From: an uncultured Eubacteriales bacterium
Lineage (GTDB): Bacteria > Bacillota > Clostridia > TANB77 > CAG-508
Length of the DNA stretch: 19,624 nucleotides
Reading direction: 5' to 3'
Assembly: GCA_902488785.1 (NCBI GenBank)
Contig: CABTXJ010000006.1
Span: forward strand, 1 to 19,624
Each line of letters opens with the position of its first letter. The first letter of the stretch is position 1. Both the position numbers and the translations under genes were made by a program. The notes beneath the pieces are model-generated. The model was not told the origin of the DNA. It ran no database searches and was given only the letters and a program-made list of their open reading frames with translations. Below, piece after piece: positions 7,247-16,076 of the stretch.

Positions 7247-8692
7247 TTATTTCATCTTTTCTATCTGTTCTATTATTTCCTTGTTAACTATTTCAGGATT
7301 AGCTTTTCCTCTTGATTCTTTCATAACTTGTCCTACTAAGAATTTAACTGCTCTATCTTTTCCTGCTAATATATCTTGTACTGATTCTGAATTATTAGCA
7401 ATTACTTTTTCTACCATTTCTTGTATTTGCTTTTCATCAGTAATTTGTATTAATCCTTTTTCTTTCATTATTATTTCAGGATCTCCACCATTTTCTAGCA
7501 TTTCTTTTAAGACTTTTTTACCAGTCTTACTATTTAATTTTCCATTTTCAAGTAAGCTTACATATTTTGCTATAGTTTCTGCAGTTACTTTTAAATCTGT
7601 TGGTTTAATTATATTTTCATTTACATATGCCGCTATATCAGACATTAATACATTTGCAATTTCTTTAGGTTTAGAAATAATATCATTTGCTTCTTCAAAT
7701 AGTCTAATATATTCCATATCAGAAAGTACAAATATTATCTGCTTATTGCTTAATCCAAAATCGTTTATATATCTTTCTTTTTTTGCATCTTCAAGTTCTG
7801 GAATGTTTTCTGCAATATTATCATATCTTTCTTCTGATACTTCAAATTTAGGTAAGTCTGCTTCTGGGAAATACCTATAATCATTTGCATTTTCCTTTGT
7901 ACGCATTATTGAAGTTTCTCCTTCAATATCATCCCATCTTAATGTATTTTGACTATTTTCTTTTCCTTGTTTTAGATTTTCTATTTGTCTTTTAGTCTCA
8001 TATTCTATTGCTCTTTCAATTGACTTAAAAGAATTCATGTTTTTGATTTCAGACCTATTGCCTAGCTTATCTGTATTACTTACTGATACATTTACGTCAG
8101 CTCTGAAACCACCTTCTTCCATCTTACAGTCTGCAACATCCAAAAATATTAGAAGCTTTCTTAATTTTTCTAGGTATGCAATTGCATCTTTTGCAGAATG
8201 TATATCTGGTTTAGATACTATTTCAATTAGTGGAACTCCACATCTGTTATAGTCTAAAAGTGTTCCTCTACCAAATGGATCATGTGTAACTTTTGCAGTA
8301 TCTTCTTCCATATGTATTCTTTCAATCCCTATTTTCTTTTTAGTACCATCTTCACTTTCAATTTCTAAATATCCATCTGATGCAACTGGCTTATCACTTT
8401 GTGTTATCTGATATCCTTTAGATAGGTCTGGATAGAAATAGTTTTTTCTATCAAACTTTGATTCTGTTATGATATCACAATTTGTTGCGACTCCAGCCTT
8501 CATTGCATAATTTAATACTTCTTCATTAAAATGTGGAAGTGCTCCAGGTAATCCCATACATACAGGGCATATATTTGTATTTGGTTCATCTCCATAACCT
8601 ATCTTACAACTACAATATGCTTTTGTTTTAGTAGAAAGCTCTGCGTGTACTTCTAGTCCTATTGTTACTGTATATTCATTTTCCATTATCAT
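7247..8692 (-). CDS. gatB: Asp/Glu-tRNA(Asn/Gln) amidotransferase subunit B
   Basis: Tranfers ammonia to Glu-tRNA(Gln), and often Asp-tRNA(Asn), as part of GatCAB. The 481-aa protein starts with IGLEVHAEL (11-19). It has the zinc-site cysteines C27, C29, C42 and C45 within YCSCKIGYGDEPNTNICPVC, then GLPGALP, EEDTAKV, and DYNRCGVPLIEIVSKPDI. The C-terminal third is the helical tRNA-binding tail. Two in-frame ATGs (8692, 8686) are possible: AAAGG lies 4 nt before the first and 10 nt before the second, and homologues usually begin at the second. GatA and GatC are not nearby. It follows topA by 72 nt with no terminator between. Its presence implies the organism uses the indirect route for Gln-tRNA. 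Confidence 0.97.
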   Translation of the reverse strand: MIMENEYTVTIGLEVHAELSTKTKAYCSCKIGYGDEPNTNICPVCMGLPGALPHFNEEVLNYAMKAGVATNCDIITESKFDRKNYFYPDLSKGYQITQSDKPVASDGYLEIESEDGTKKKIGIERIHMEEDTAKVTHDPFGRGTLLDYNRCGVPLIEIVSKPDIHSAKDAIAYLEKLRKLLIFLDVADCKMEEGGFRADVNVSVSNTDKLGNRSEIKNMNSFKSIERAIEYETKRQIENLKQGKENSQNTLRWDDIEGETSIMRTKENANDYRYFPEADLPKFEVSEERYDNIAENIPELEDAKKERYINDFGLSNKQIIFVLSDMEYIRLFEEANDIISKPKEIANVLMSDIAAYVNENIIKPTDLKVTAETIAKYVSLLENGKLNSKTGKKVLKEMLENGGDPEIIMKEKGLIQITDEKQIQEMVEKVIANNSESVQDILAGKDRAVKFLVGQVMKESRGKANPEIVNKEIIEQIEKMK

Positions 8693-8764
8693 TCTGCCTT
8701 TCTTATACTATTACTATTTTATTTAAAAATATTAAAGACTTTTAAATCCAATTAAAACTATTAA

Positions 8765-10867
8765 CTACTTCTTCTTAGATTTAGTGCTTGTCTTTTTTGT
8801 TTTAGCTTTAGTTGTTTTTGTTGTCTTCTTTGTTTTTGCTTTTGTACTCTTTTTGTTTTTTTCTTCTTCTCCTGGTCTATTCCATGAAATATAATCACAA
8901 TTGTTTTTAGGATTATTTTCACATATATAGTAATTTGTTCTTCTTTTAGATTTTCTAACTTCTATTCTTCCACCACATTTAGGGCAAATATCTCCAGTAT
9001 AGTTTACTATCCTTTTTGTATTTTTGCATTCTGGATAACCACTACATGCTAAAAATTTTCCAAATCTTCCATGTTTGTATACCATAGGTTTTCCGCATAA
9101 TTCGCATATTTCATCACTTTTTTCATCTTCGATTTCTATTTTTTCTAGTTCTTTTTCTGCTACTTTAAGTGATTTAGAAAACGGATTATAAAAGTCTAAA
9201 AGTATTTCCTTCCACTTCTTATCTCCTTCTGCTACTATGTCAAAATCTTCTTCAATTTCTTTTGTAAACTCTACATTAAATATTTCTTCAAAGTATTTTT
9301 CTAAAAGTTCTTCAACTAGTTCACCTAATTCTGTTGGTACTAATTGTCTTTTTTCTCTTTCGATATAGTTTCGAGTTTGTATTGTAGAAATTGTAGGTGC
9401 ATATGTAGAAGGTCTTCCTATTCCATTTTCTTCTAACTTTTTGACTAGTGTGGCTTCTGTATATCTAGCAGGTGGTTCTGTAAAACTTTGTACATTATCA
9501 TATTTTACAAATTTTGGTATATCACCCATTTTTAATTTAGGCAAATTATTATTTTCGTCTTGTTCTTCATTACCTTCTTCTTTGTTTTGTCTTTTTGAAT
9601 CTTCGTTATATACTTCTACACCATATAGTTTTAAGAAACCATCAAATTTAAGTATTGAACCATTTGTTCTAAACTCATATGAATTATTTTCTATCTTGAT
9701 TGCAACTGTTTCATATAATGCAGATGCCATTTGTGATGCTAAAAATCTATTATATATTAATGAATATAGTTTGTATTCATCACTTGATAAATATTCTTTA
9801 ATTTCATTTGGTGCAATATCTGGATATGATGGTCTTATTGCTTCGTGACCATCTTGAGAATTTTTACCAGTTTTAAAAAACCTATTTTCATAGTATTTTA
9901 CACCATATTTTTCTGTTATAATTTCTTTTGCTTTAGCTCTTGCTTCATCAGATATTCTAGTTGAATCTGTTCTCATATATGTAATTAATCCTGTTATTCC
10001 TTTTCCAGGTATCTTAATTCCTTCATATAGTTTTTGAGCAACTTGCATTGTTTTTCTAATATTAAAGTTAATATTTCTTGATGCAGTTTGTTGTAATGTT
10101 GAAGTAGTAAAAGGTGGTGTAGGATTTTTCTTCCTTGTTCCTTCTTTTATATCTACTACTTCAAATTTTTTCTTATCTAAACTTTTTATTATATTTTCTA
10201 CATCTTTTTCAGAATGTAATTCTATTTTTTTAGAATCTTTACCATAAAATTTAGAATTAAATTCTATATCATCTTTTGTAAGTATTGCATTAATTGTCCA
10301 ATACTCTTCTGGTTTAAAATTTCTTATTTCTTTTTCTCTATCTACAATTAATTTAAGTGCAACTGTTTGTACTCTTCCTGCAGATAGCCCAGATCTTACA
10401 TTTTTCCATAATAGTGGACTTATCTTATATCCAACTATTCTATCTAATACTCTTCTTGCTTGTTGTGCATCTACTAAATCCATGTCTATTTTTCTAGGAT
10501 TTTTAACTGCTTTTTTAACTGCTTCTTTTGTTATTTCGTTAAATGTAATTCTACAATCTGAATCTATAGGTATTTCTAAAATTGTTGCTAAATGCCAAGC
10601 GATTGCTTCTCCTTCCCTATCAGGGTCGGTTGCAAGAAATACTTTTTCAGCATCTTTTGCTCTTTTTTTAAGGTCATTAATTAGCGGAGCTTTCCCCCTT
10701 ACATTTATATACTCGGGTTCAAACATATCTTCAATATCTACACCCAATCTTGATTTAGGTAAGTCGCGTATATGGCCTTTAGATGCTACTACATCATAAT
10801 TACTCCCTAAAAACTTTTTAATTGTTCCAGCTTTTGCTGGTGATTCTACTATTATTAAATTCTTCAC
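8765..10867 (-). CDS. topA: DNA topoisomerase I (type IA)
   Basis: Relaxes negative supercoils by cutting one strand through a tyrosine link. In 700 aa there is an N-terminal Toprim domain (IIVESPAKA at 5-13, TDPDREGEAIAWHL at 80-93), a central domain with catalytic Tyr297 in YMRTDSTR, and GRPSTYAPTIS (484-494). Two C-terminal four-cysteine zinc ribbons follow: C588/C591/C608/C614 and C628/C631/C649/C657. The last 30 residues are a Lys/Thr-rich tail with a near-duplicated TKAKTKKT unit, probably binding DNA non-specifically. The start is GTG 10867, with AAAGGA 6 nt upstream. It follows murG by 18 nt, so it is probably co-transcribed with cell-wall genes, which is not its common neighbourhood (often dprA, codY or trmFO). 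Confidence 0.98.
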   Translation of the reverse strand: MKNLIIVESPAKAGTIKKFLGSNYDVVASKGHIRDLPKSRLGVDIEDMFEPEYINVRGKAPLINDLKKRAKDAEKVFLATDPDREGEAIAWHLATILEIPIDSDCRITFNEITKEAVKKAVKNPRKIDMDLVDAQQARRVLDRIVGYKISPLLWKNVRSGLSAGRVQTVALKLIVDREKEIRNFKPEEYWTINAILTKDDIEFNSKFYGKDSKKIELHSEKDVENIIKSLDKKKFEVVDIKEGTRKKNPTPPFTTSTLQQTASRNINFNIRKTMQVAQKLYEGIKIPGKGITGLITYMRTDSTRISDEARAKAKEIITEKYGVKYYENRFFKTGKNSQDGHEAIRPSYPDIAPNEIKEYLSSDEYKLYSLIYNRFLASQMASALYETVAIKIENNSYEFRTNGSILKFDGFLKLYGVEVYNEDSKRQNKEEGNEEQDENNNLPKLKMGDIPKFVKYDNVQSFTEPPARYTEATLVKKLEENGIGRPSTYAPTISTIQTRNYIEREKRQLVPTELGELVEELLEKYFEEIFNVEFTKEIEEDFDIVAEGDKKWKEILLDFYNPFSKSLKVAEKELEKIEIEDEKSDEICELCGKPMVYKHGRFGKFLACSGYPECKNTKRIVNYTGDICPKCGGRIEVRKSKRRTNYYICENNPKNNCDYISWNRPGEEEKNKKSTKAKTKKTTKTTKAKTKKTSTKSKKK

Positions 10868-10885
10868 TCTTAATCCTTTTTATTG

Positions 10886-12019
10886 TTATTTTAATATAGT
10901 TAATATTTCATCATATATCTTATCTAATACATTAGATGGTGCAAGTTTTTTAGCATTATTACTCATATCTTCTAAATTAGATTCTAACATACTTTTTATC
11001 TTTTCTTCTAATGTATCTTTTGTTATATCACTATTTAATATTATTTTTCCTGCATTTGCTTTTTCAAATATTTTTGCATTATCCACCTGCTTATTAGCAT
11101 TTCTAGATGGTAATGGTATAAATATTGCTGGAATACCAACTATACTAAGTTCTGTTATTGTCATAGCACCTGCTCTTGTTATTGCAAAGTCTGCCACGTT
11201 TAATAACTCTTCCATATTATATATATAATTAAATACTTTTATTTCATCATCATTTTCTATATCAATATCATTTTCTTTAAATATATTAACATATTTATCA
11301 TATTGTTTTGGACCAATTGCCCAAATTAGATTATATCCTAGTTTAGTACCTTTTTTAGAAATAATCAAGTCTGTTGTTGCATCGTTTATTCTTTGAGCTC
11401 CTTGACTACCACCAAATTCTATTATTGTTTTTCTTAAACTTCCATCTTCGTTGTATAGTTTTAATCCAATTTCATTTAATATTTTTTCTTTTTCTTCTTT
11501 AGAATAATTAATATCTTTCATCTTAGTTGGATTACCTACATATACAACATTGTCTTTATGATTAAAATTATCTCTTGTTTTTTCAAATCCAACTAGAATT
11601 TTGTTTGCCTTTCCATCGAACATTTTAATTGCCATTCCTGGAAATGCATTACTTTCATGTAGTACTGTTTTAACATTTTCTTTTATTGCAGCCCTCATTA
11701 CTGGTACACATACATATCCGCCTGTTCCTATTACTACATCTGGTTTAAACTCCCTAATTATTTTTCTAACCTTTCCAGTACTAGCAAATGTTTGTATTAT
11801 ATGTTTAAAATTAGTAAATGAAATTTGTTTCTTAAATCCATATGCTTCTATTTGCTTAAAATCATATCCTGCTCTTGGCACTAAATCATTTTCTAATCCA
11901 TATGTTGTTCCAATGAAAAGTATTTCTGAATCTGGTTCTTTTTCCATAATTGTATTTGCGATTGATAATGCTGGATTAATATGTCCTGCGGTTCCAGCTG
12001 CACAAATAATTGCTCTCAT
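10886..12019 (-). CDS. murG: UDP-GlcNAc:lipid I N-acetylglucosaminyltransferase
   Basis: Peripheral membrane GT28 enzyme adding GlcNAc to lipid I to make lipid II. The 377-aa protein has the N-terminal glycine loop AGTAGHINPA (8-17), VIGTGGYVCVPV (96-107), HESNAFPG (121-128), GNPTK (162-166), FGGSQGAQRIN (202-212), and the donor-binding TRAGAMTITEL (281-291) with PLPSRNANKQVDNA (302-315). It starts at ATG 12019 with AAGGAG upstream. It lies 11 nt after the FtsW/SpoVE stop and 18 nt before topA. Confidence 0.96.
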   Translation of the reverse strand: MRAIICAAGTAGHINPALSIANTIMEKEPDSEILFIGTTYGLENDLVPRAGYDFKQIEAYGFKKQISFTNFKHIIQTFASTGKVRKIIREFKPDVVIGTGGYVCVPVMRAAIKENVKTVLHESNAFPGMAIKMFDGKANKILVGFEKTRDNFNHKDNVVYVGNPTKMKDINYSKEEKEKILNEIGLKLYNEDGSLRKTIIEFGGSQGAQRINDATTDLIISKKGTKLGYNLIWAIGPKQYDKYVNIFKENDIDIENDDEIKVFNYIYNMEELLNVADFAITRAGAMTITELSIVGIPAIFIPLPSRNANKQVDNAKIFEKANAGKIILNSDITKDTLEEKIKSMLESNLEDMSNNAKKLAPSNVLDKIYDEILTILK

Positions 12020-12030
12020 AATTATTCTCC

Positions 12031-13191
12031 TTAGTTTTTCCTATGTTTTGATATATTAAGTAGTATTGCTACTTCTACAATATTTACTATTATTGCTGTA
12101 CCTCCATAGCTAAAAAATGGAAGTGATATTCCTGTAACTGGTATTGTATTAGATACAACTGCTAAATTTCCTATAATCTGAAGTGTGAGTATTGTAATTA
12201 CACCAGTTGCAAGTAATCTTGAAAAAGTATCTTCTGCTGAATTTGCAATTAAAAATCCTCTTGCCACAAAAAAAACAAAAAGTATTATTACAAAAAATAC
12301 CCCAACAAATCCTGTTTCTTCAGCAAATACTGAAAATATGAAGTCATTTTGTGCTTCTGGTAAGTAGCTAAGTTTTTGCCTACTTTCTCCAATACCTGCA
12401 CCCAAAAATCCTCCTGATGCAAGTGCATATAGTGATTGTACTGTCTGCCAGCCCATTGTTTTAATATATTCAAATGGATTTCTCCAAACCTTTACTCTGC
12501 CTGCTCTAAATCCTCCATCACCACTTTTAACTTTTCTAGAAACAAATACACCAAATACAGTAAGTGATGCAAGGGCTATTGCTACTAAATATTTAATACT
12601 TACACCCGCTACATATAATTGTACACCTGATGTCACAAGCATTAAAAGTGATGCACTAAGGTGATTTTGTACTTTATATGTTAATCCTAAAAGGATTCCA
12701 ACTAATGCAAGTGGTAGCATTATTCCTTTCCAGAATTTTTTGATATATCCTTCTTCTATTGCTATTGTTGAATATGCTGCAACAAAATATATAAGACCTA
12801 CTTTAACTAGCTCTGATGGCTGAAGTTGTACTGGTCCCAATTTTATCCATCTTATTGCTCCTTTTCCTTCCTGTCCAAAAAACTTAACAGAAAGAGTAAG
12901 GGCAAGCAAGACTGCATATACAATATACATTGTGGTTTTATTTACAAATAGTTTTTTATATTTTACAAAATCAATATTGTATACAACTATTGCAAATACA
13001 AGTCCGATTATGGCAATAGAAACTTGTTTTTTTACATAGTAATAATTACTATATCCTGAAGCTATTGCTTTAGGTGCACTAGCAGAAAGCAGTGTAAGTA
13101 ATCCTACAACTGTTATAGCTATTGATGATATTAAAAAACTATAATCTGGTTTTGTTTTTCTAATTTTCTTTCTAATAGATTGTCCGCCCAT
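12031..13191 (-). CDS. ftsW: SEDS-family peptidoglycan polymerase, FtsW/SpoVE
   Basis: Integral membrane glycosyltransferase that polymerises lipid II into glycan together with a class B PBP. The 386-aa protein has a basic N-terminus and about ten membrane helices. It has the family motifs RWIKLGPVQLQPSELVK (114-130), GGFLGAGIGES (260-270), PEAQNDFIFSVFAEETGF (278-295; Asp283 matches the essential SEDS aspartate) and LPFFSYGGTA (357-366). AAGG lies 5 nt before ATG 13191. It sits between mraY and murG, the standard place for ftsW/spoVE. Whether it serves division, sporulation or both cannot be told here. Its likely PBP partner is the gene at 2199-4403. Confidence 0.95.
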   Translation of the reverse strand: MGGQSIRKKIRKTKPDYSFLISSIAITVVGLLTLLSASAPKAIASGYSNYYYVKKQVSIAIIGLVFAIVVYNIDFVKYKKLFVNKTTMYIVYAVLLALTLSVKFFGQEGKGAIRWIKLGPVQLQPSELVKVGLIYFVAAYSTIAIEEGYIKKFWKGIMLPLALVGILLGLTYKVQNHLSASLLMLVTSGVQLYVAGVSIKYLVAIALASLTVFGVFVSRKVKSGDGGFRAGRVKVWRNPFEYIKTMGWQTVQSLYALASGGFLGAGIGESRQKLSYLPEAQNDFIFSVFAEETGFVGVFFVIILFVFFVARGFLIANSAEDTFSRLLATGVITILTLQIIGNLAVVSNTIPVTGISLPFFSYGGTAIIVNIVEVAILLNISKHRKN

Positions 13192-13299
13192 TTTTACCTT
13201 TTCTTTTCTATATATTCTTTTGTACGTTATTATTTTAATTCTATTTATATTTTAACTTCAATTTTACTTTTACTTTTAATTAATCATTATTAATGCATA

Positions 13300-14265
13300 T
13301 TACAACAATATCCTGCTTAATATACATGCAAGTAATGTTACCCCTGAAAATACTCCAACAACTTTTAACTCGCTCCATCCACATTGTTCAAAGTGATGGT
13401 GGATAGGTGCCATCTTAAATACTCTTTTTCCTGTCTTTTTAAAATATGCAACTTGTATTATAACAGATATAGCTTCTAATACTGGTATTATCGCAATTAA
13501 TATCAAGAATAATTCTAAGTTAAGTAATATACTTGCAATTGCAATTACTCCACCTAAAAAGAATGAGCCTGTATCCCCCATAAATACTTTTGCAGGATGC
13601 CAGTTAAATAGTAAAAATGCTATATATCCTCCTATTACTATTGCTAAATATGTTGCAACTACAGTATTACCTATAGATAGTGCAAATGATGCTAAAAATG
13701 TTAATATAATTAATCCAACACTTGATGCAAGTCCATCTATTCCATCTGTTAAATTTACTGAATTTGATGTTGCCATAATTACAAGCATTCCTAATAATAA
13801 TTTAACTACTCTTGCAGTTTTAATACTATTTCCTTTAAACAATCTAATGTCTGTAGATATTCCTTGTCTAAAAATCAATATATACATTAATATAGCTGAT
13901 ACTAATATTAATGCTAGCATTTTTAGTTTTGGTTTTAGCCCTTTAGTATTTTGTACTTCTACTTTTAAGAAGTCATCTAAAAATCCTATTGCTCCAATTG
14001 CTAATGTTCCAATAAATAATGATAAAAATACTGGTAAGTTTTGCATTACTCCTTCATTTTTTGTAAGTATATACACAATGCTAATTAATATTGTGGATAT
14101 TATTATCATTATTCCACCCATTGTAGGTGTTCCTGCTTTTTTTAGATGTGATTGTGGTCCATCTAATCTTTCAACTTGTTTAATTTTTCTTTCATTTAAT
14201 GTTTTTACTGTAAACATACCAATTATTATTGTAAGTACAGTACTTATTAATAATGTTGAAACCAT
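13300..14265 (-). CDS. mraY: phospho-MurNAc-pentapeptide transferase
   Basis: Integral membrane enzyme moving phospho-MurNAc-pentapeptide from UDP to undecaprenyl phosphate, forming lipid I. The 321-aa protein is mostly transmembrane and has the active-site motifs: GTPTMGGI (45-52), the aspartate pair FLDD (95-98), NLTDGIDGLASS (171-182), FMGDTGSFFLGG (228-239) and MAPIHHHFE (285-293). Length is normal for the family. GGAGG lies 5 nt before ATG 14265. An 80-nt purine-rich spacer separates it from murE and a 108-nt spacer from ftsW. I see no terminator in either. murF and murD, which commonly flank mraY, are missing. Confidence 0.97.
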   Translation of the reverse strand: MVSTLLISTVLTIIIGMFTVKTLNERKIKQVERLDGPQSHLKKAGTPTMGGIMIIISTILISIVYILTKNEGVMQNLPVFLSLFIGTLAIGAIGFLDDFLKVEVQNTKGLKPKLKMLALILVSAILMYILIFRQGISTDIRLFKGNSIKTARVVKLLLGMLVIMATSNSVNLTDGIDGLASSVGLIILTFLASFALSIGNTVVATYLAIVIGGYIAFLLFNWHPAKVFMGDTGSFFLGGVIAIASILLNLELFLILIAIIPVLEAISVIIQVAYFKKTGKRVFKMAPIHHHFEQCGWSELKVVGVFSGVTLLACILSRILL

Positions 14266-14345
14266 TTTAACCTCCGTCTTAATTATTTAGTTTAACTTTT
14301 TTATATTATTTTTTCTTTTTTCTTCTTTTACTTTTGCTTTTTCTT

Positions 14346-15800
14346 TTAATTATTTTTAAGATATTCTTTTATTATTTTTCTTTCATCAAATGGTACTTTT
14401 TCACCTGCAATTTCCATTTCTTTATTGTGTCCTAATCCAGTAATTATTATCATATCTCTTTTTTGTGCCTTGCTAAGTGCAAATTCTATTGCTTCTTTTC
14501 TATCAATTATTGTAACTGCTTTTCCATTTACTTCTCTTATTCCTTTAATTACTTCTTTTGCTATTTCTTCTGGCTTTTCACCTCTTGGATTAAAAGTAGT
14601 AACAACTGTCATATCGGCATTTTTACCAGATACTTTTCCCATTTCTTTTCTTAGTTCAATATTTTTTTCACCTTCGCAACCAAATACAGAAACTACTCTA
14701 CCTGTTGTATATAATCTTGCTGCTTTTAATATGCTTTCCAAGCTTTCTGGTACTCCTGCAAAGTCAATTATTACTGGTATATCTCTTTCATTTTCAACTA
14801 CCTCAAACCTACCTGGTACTACAACTTCTTTTATTCCTTCTCTAATTTGTTCTGCTTTTATTCCAATTTTATTTGTAACTGCAATTGCCGCAAGTGCATT
14901 ATATACTGTATATCTTCCAGGTATTTTAGTATTTATTCTAACTGCTTTTTTATCTATTATTGTAATGAAATCAACTCCCGTGCTTCTAATATTTATATCT
15001 GTTGCATTAAAGTCTGATTTGTTTGCAATACCATATGTTAAATGTTCTGGTGTTAATTTTTTAAAATATTCTCTTGCAAAATCATCTTCATTAATAACAC
15101 CAAACTTTGCATTTTCAAATAATTTTAATTTAGCTTGAAGATATTCTTTCATATTAGCATGTTCTTTTTTGCTTAAGTGTTCCTTGTATATATTAGTAAA
15201 AATTGCATAATCAAAGGTAAAGCCATAAACTCTATCTAATTTTAAGGCTTGTGAAGATACTTCCATTACAACATATCTTATTCCTTCATTTACCATTATT
15301 CTTAATGTTCTTTGTAGTTCTATTGAATCAGGTGTTGTATTTACACTTTTCATAATTGTCTTATCGCCTATCATTATTGCGATAGTGCCAATTACTCCTG
15401 TTGGAATATTTGCCTTATCTAATATATTTTTAATCATAAATGTTGTAGTAGTTTTTCCCTTAGTTCCTGTAACACCTATTAATGTTAATTCTTTTTGTGG
15501 ATCTAAATAGAAATTTTTAGCAATTATTGCCTTTGCTTTTCTTCCTTCTTTTACTAATACCTTATTTGTTTTGACAGTATTATATTTTTCTTCGTTTTCA
15601 CATACAATTAGTTTTGCTCCTAATTTTTCTGCTTCTTCTATGAAATCATTTCCGTCAAAATCATAACCTGCATTTGCAATAAATGCAAAGCCTTCATTTA
15701 TTTCTTTTGAATAATCAGTAATATTTATTATATCTTGTTCTTCATCTATTATGTCACTTTTTACTATATCTACACCTTGTAGCATTTCTTTAATTTTCAT
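14346..15800 (-). CDS. murE: MurE-family Mur ligase with altered signature residues
   Basis: By family it is an ATP-dependent ligase adding the third stem-peptide residue to UDP-MurNAc-L-Ala-D-Glu. ATG 15800 has AGGAG 5 nt upstream, giving 484 aa (TTG- or ATG-led extensions upstream lack a site). It has a MurE N-domain, the ATP loop GVTGTKGKTTT (109-119), NTTPDSIELQRTL (154-166) and the likely carbamylated Lys224 in YLQAKLKLF. Several near-invariant positions differ from textbook MurE: MEVSSQ (179-184; usually MEVSSH), KEHLSKKEH (206-214; usually DHLDFH), DFAGVPESL (346-354; usually DYAHTPDAL) and FNPR (403-406; usually DNPR). Asn404 and Arg406, which contact meso-DAP in E. coli MurE, are kept. 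First gene of the run through gatB. It may be the genome's MurE or a divergent paralogue. Confidence 0.85.
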   Translation of the reverse strand: MKIKEMLQGVDIVKSDIIDEEQDIINITDYSKEINEGFAFIANAGYDFDGNDFIEEAEKLGAKLIVCENEEKYNTVKTNKVLVKEGRKAKAIIAKNFYLDPQKELTLIGVTGTKGKTTTTFMIKNILDKANIPTGVIGTIAIMIGDKTIMKSVNTTPDSIELQRTLRIMVNEGIRYVVMEVSSQALKLDRVYGFTFDYAIFTNIYKEHLSKKEHANMKEYLQAKLKLFENAKFGVINEDDFAREYFKKLTPEHLTYGIANKSDFNATDINIRSTGVDFITIIDKKAVRINTKIPGRYTVYNALAAIAVTNKIGIKAEQIREGIKEVVVPGRFEVVENERDIPVIIDFAGVPESLESILKAARLYTTGRVVSVFGCEGEKNIELRKEMGKVSGKNADMTVVTTFNPRGEKPEEIAKEVIKGIREVNGKAVTIIDRKEAIEFALSKAQKRDMIIITGLGHNKEMEIAGEKVPFDERKIIKEYLKNN

Positions 15801-15979
15801 ATTTTCTCCTTTTGCAAAAATTAATTTCAATTTCTGCATAATTCTTAATTAATATATACTTTAATATATAATTAATATCATATTTTTCATGTTTTTTCTA
15901 GACTATAATCTACAATTATATATTAATACAATATTTTAATATATTAAATGGCATGAAAATACCAAAAATATAGGCAAAA

Positions 15980-16014
15980 TTAAAATAGCAGTAAAATGTC
16001 TTCTGCTATTTTAA
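15980..16014 (-). terminator. terminator of the MgtA-like ATPase gene
   Basis: A 12-bp stem TTAAAATAGCAG/CTGCTATTTTAA with an 11-nt loop lies about 65 nt past the ATPase stop. On the minus strand the stem ends in TTTTAATTTT. The gap 15801-16076 otherwise holds only AT-rich sequence where the murE promoter must lie. A TATAGT at about 15903-15908 is the best -10 candidate but has no good -35. Confidence 0.75.
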
Positions 16015-16076
16015 AATATTATGTATATTATTTTTATTGTGTTTTTTCTTTTTATTTTTCTTCTTATCATTTTTAC

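Noticed and set aside
12288..12473. Leftward 61-codon frame inside ftsW
   Set aside because: It lies in another frame of the same strand as a clearly coding FtsW/SpoVE region and has no binding site.
15801..15979. Promoter of murE at TTGTAT...TATAGT
   Set aside because: The -35 match is poor (3 of 6) and the spacing is 18; too weak to list among such AT-rich sequence.
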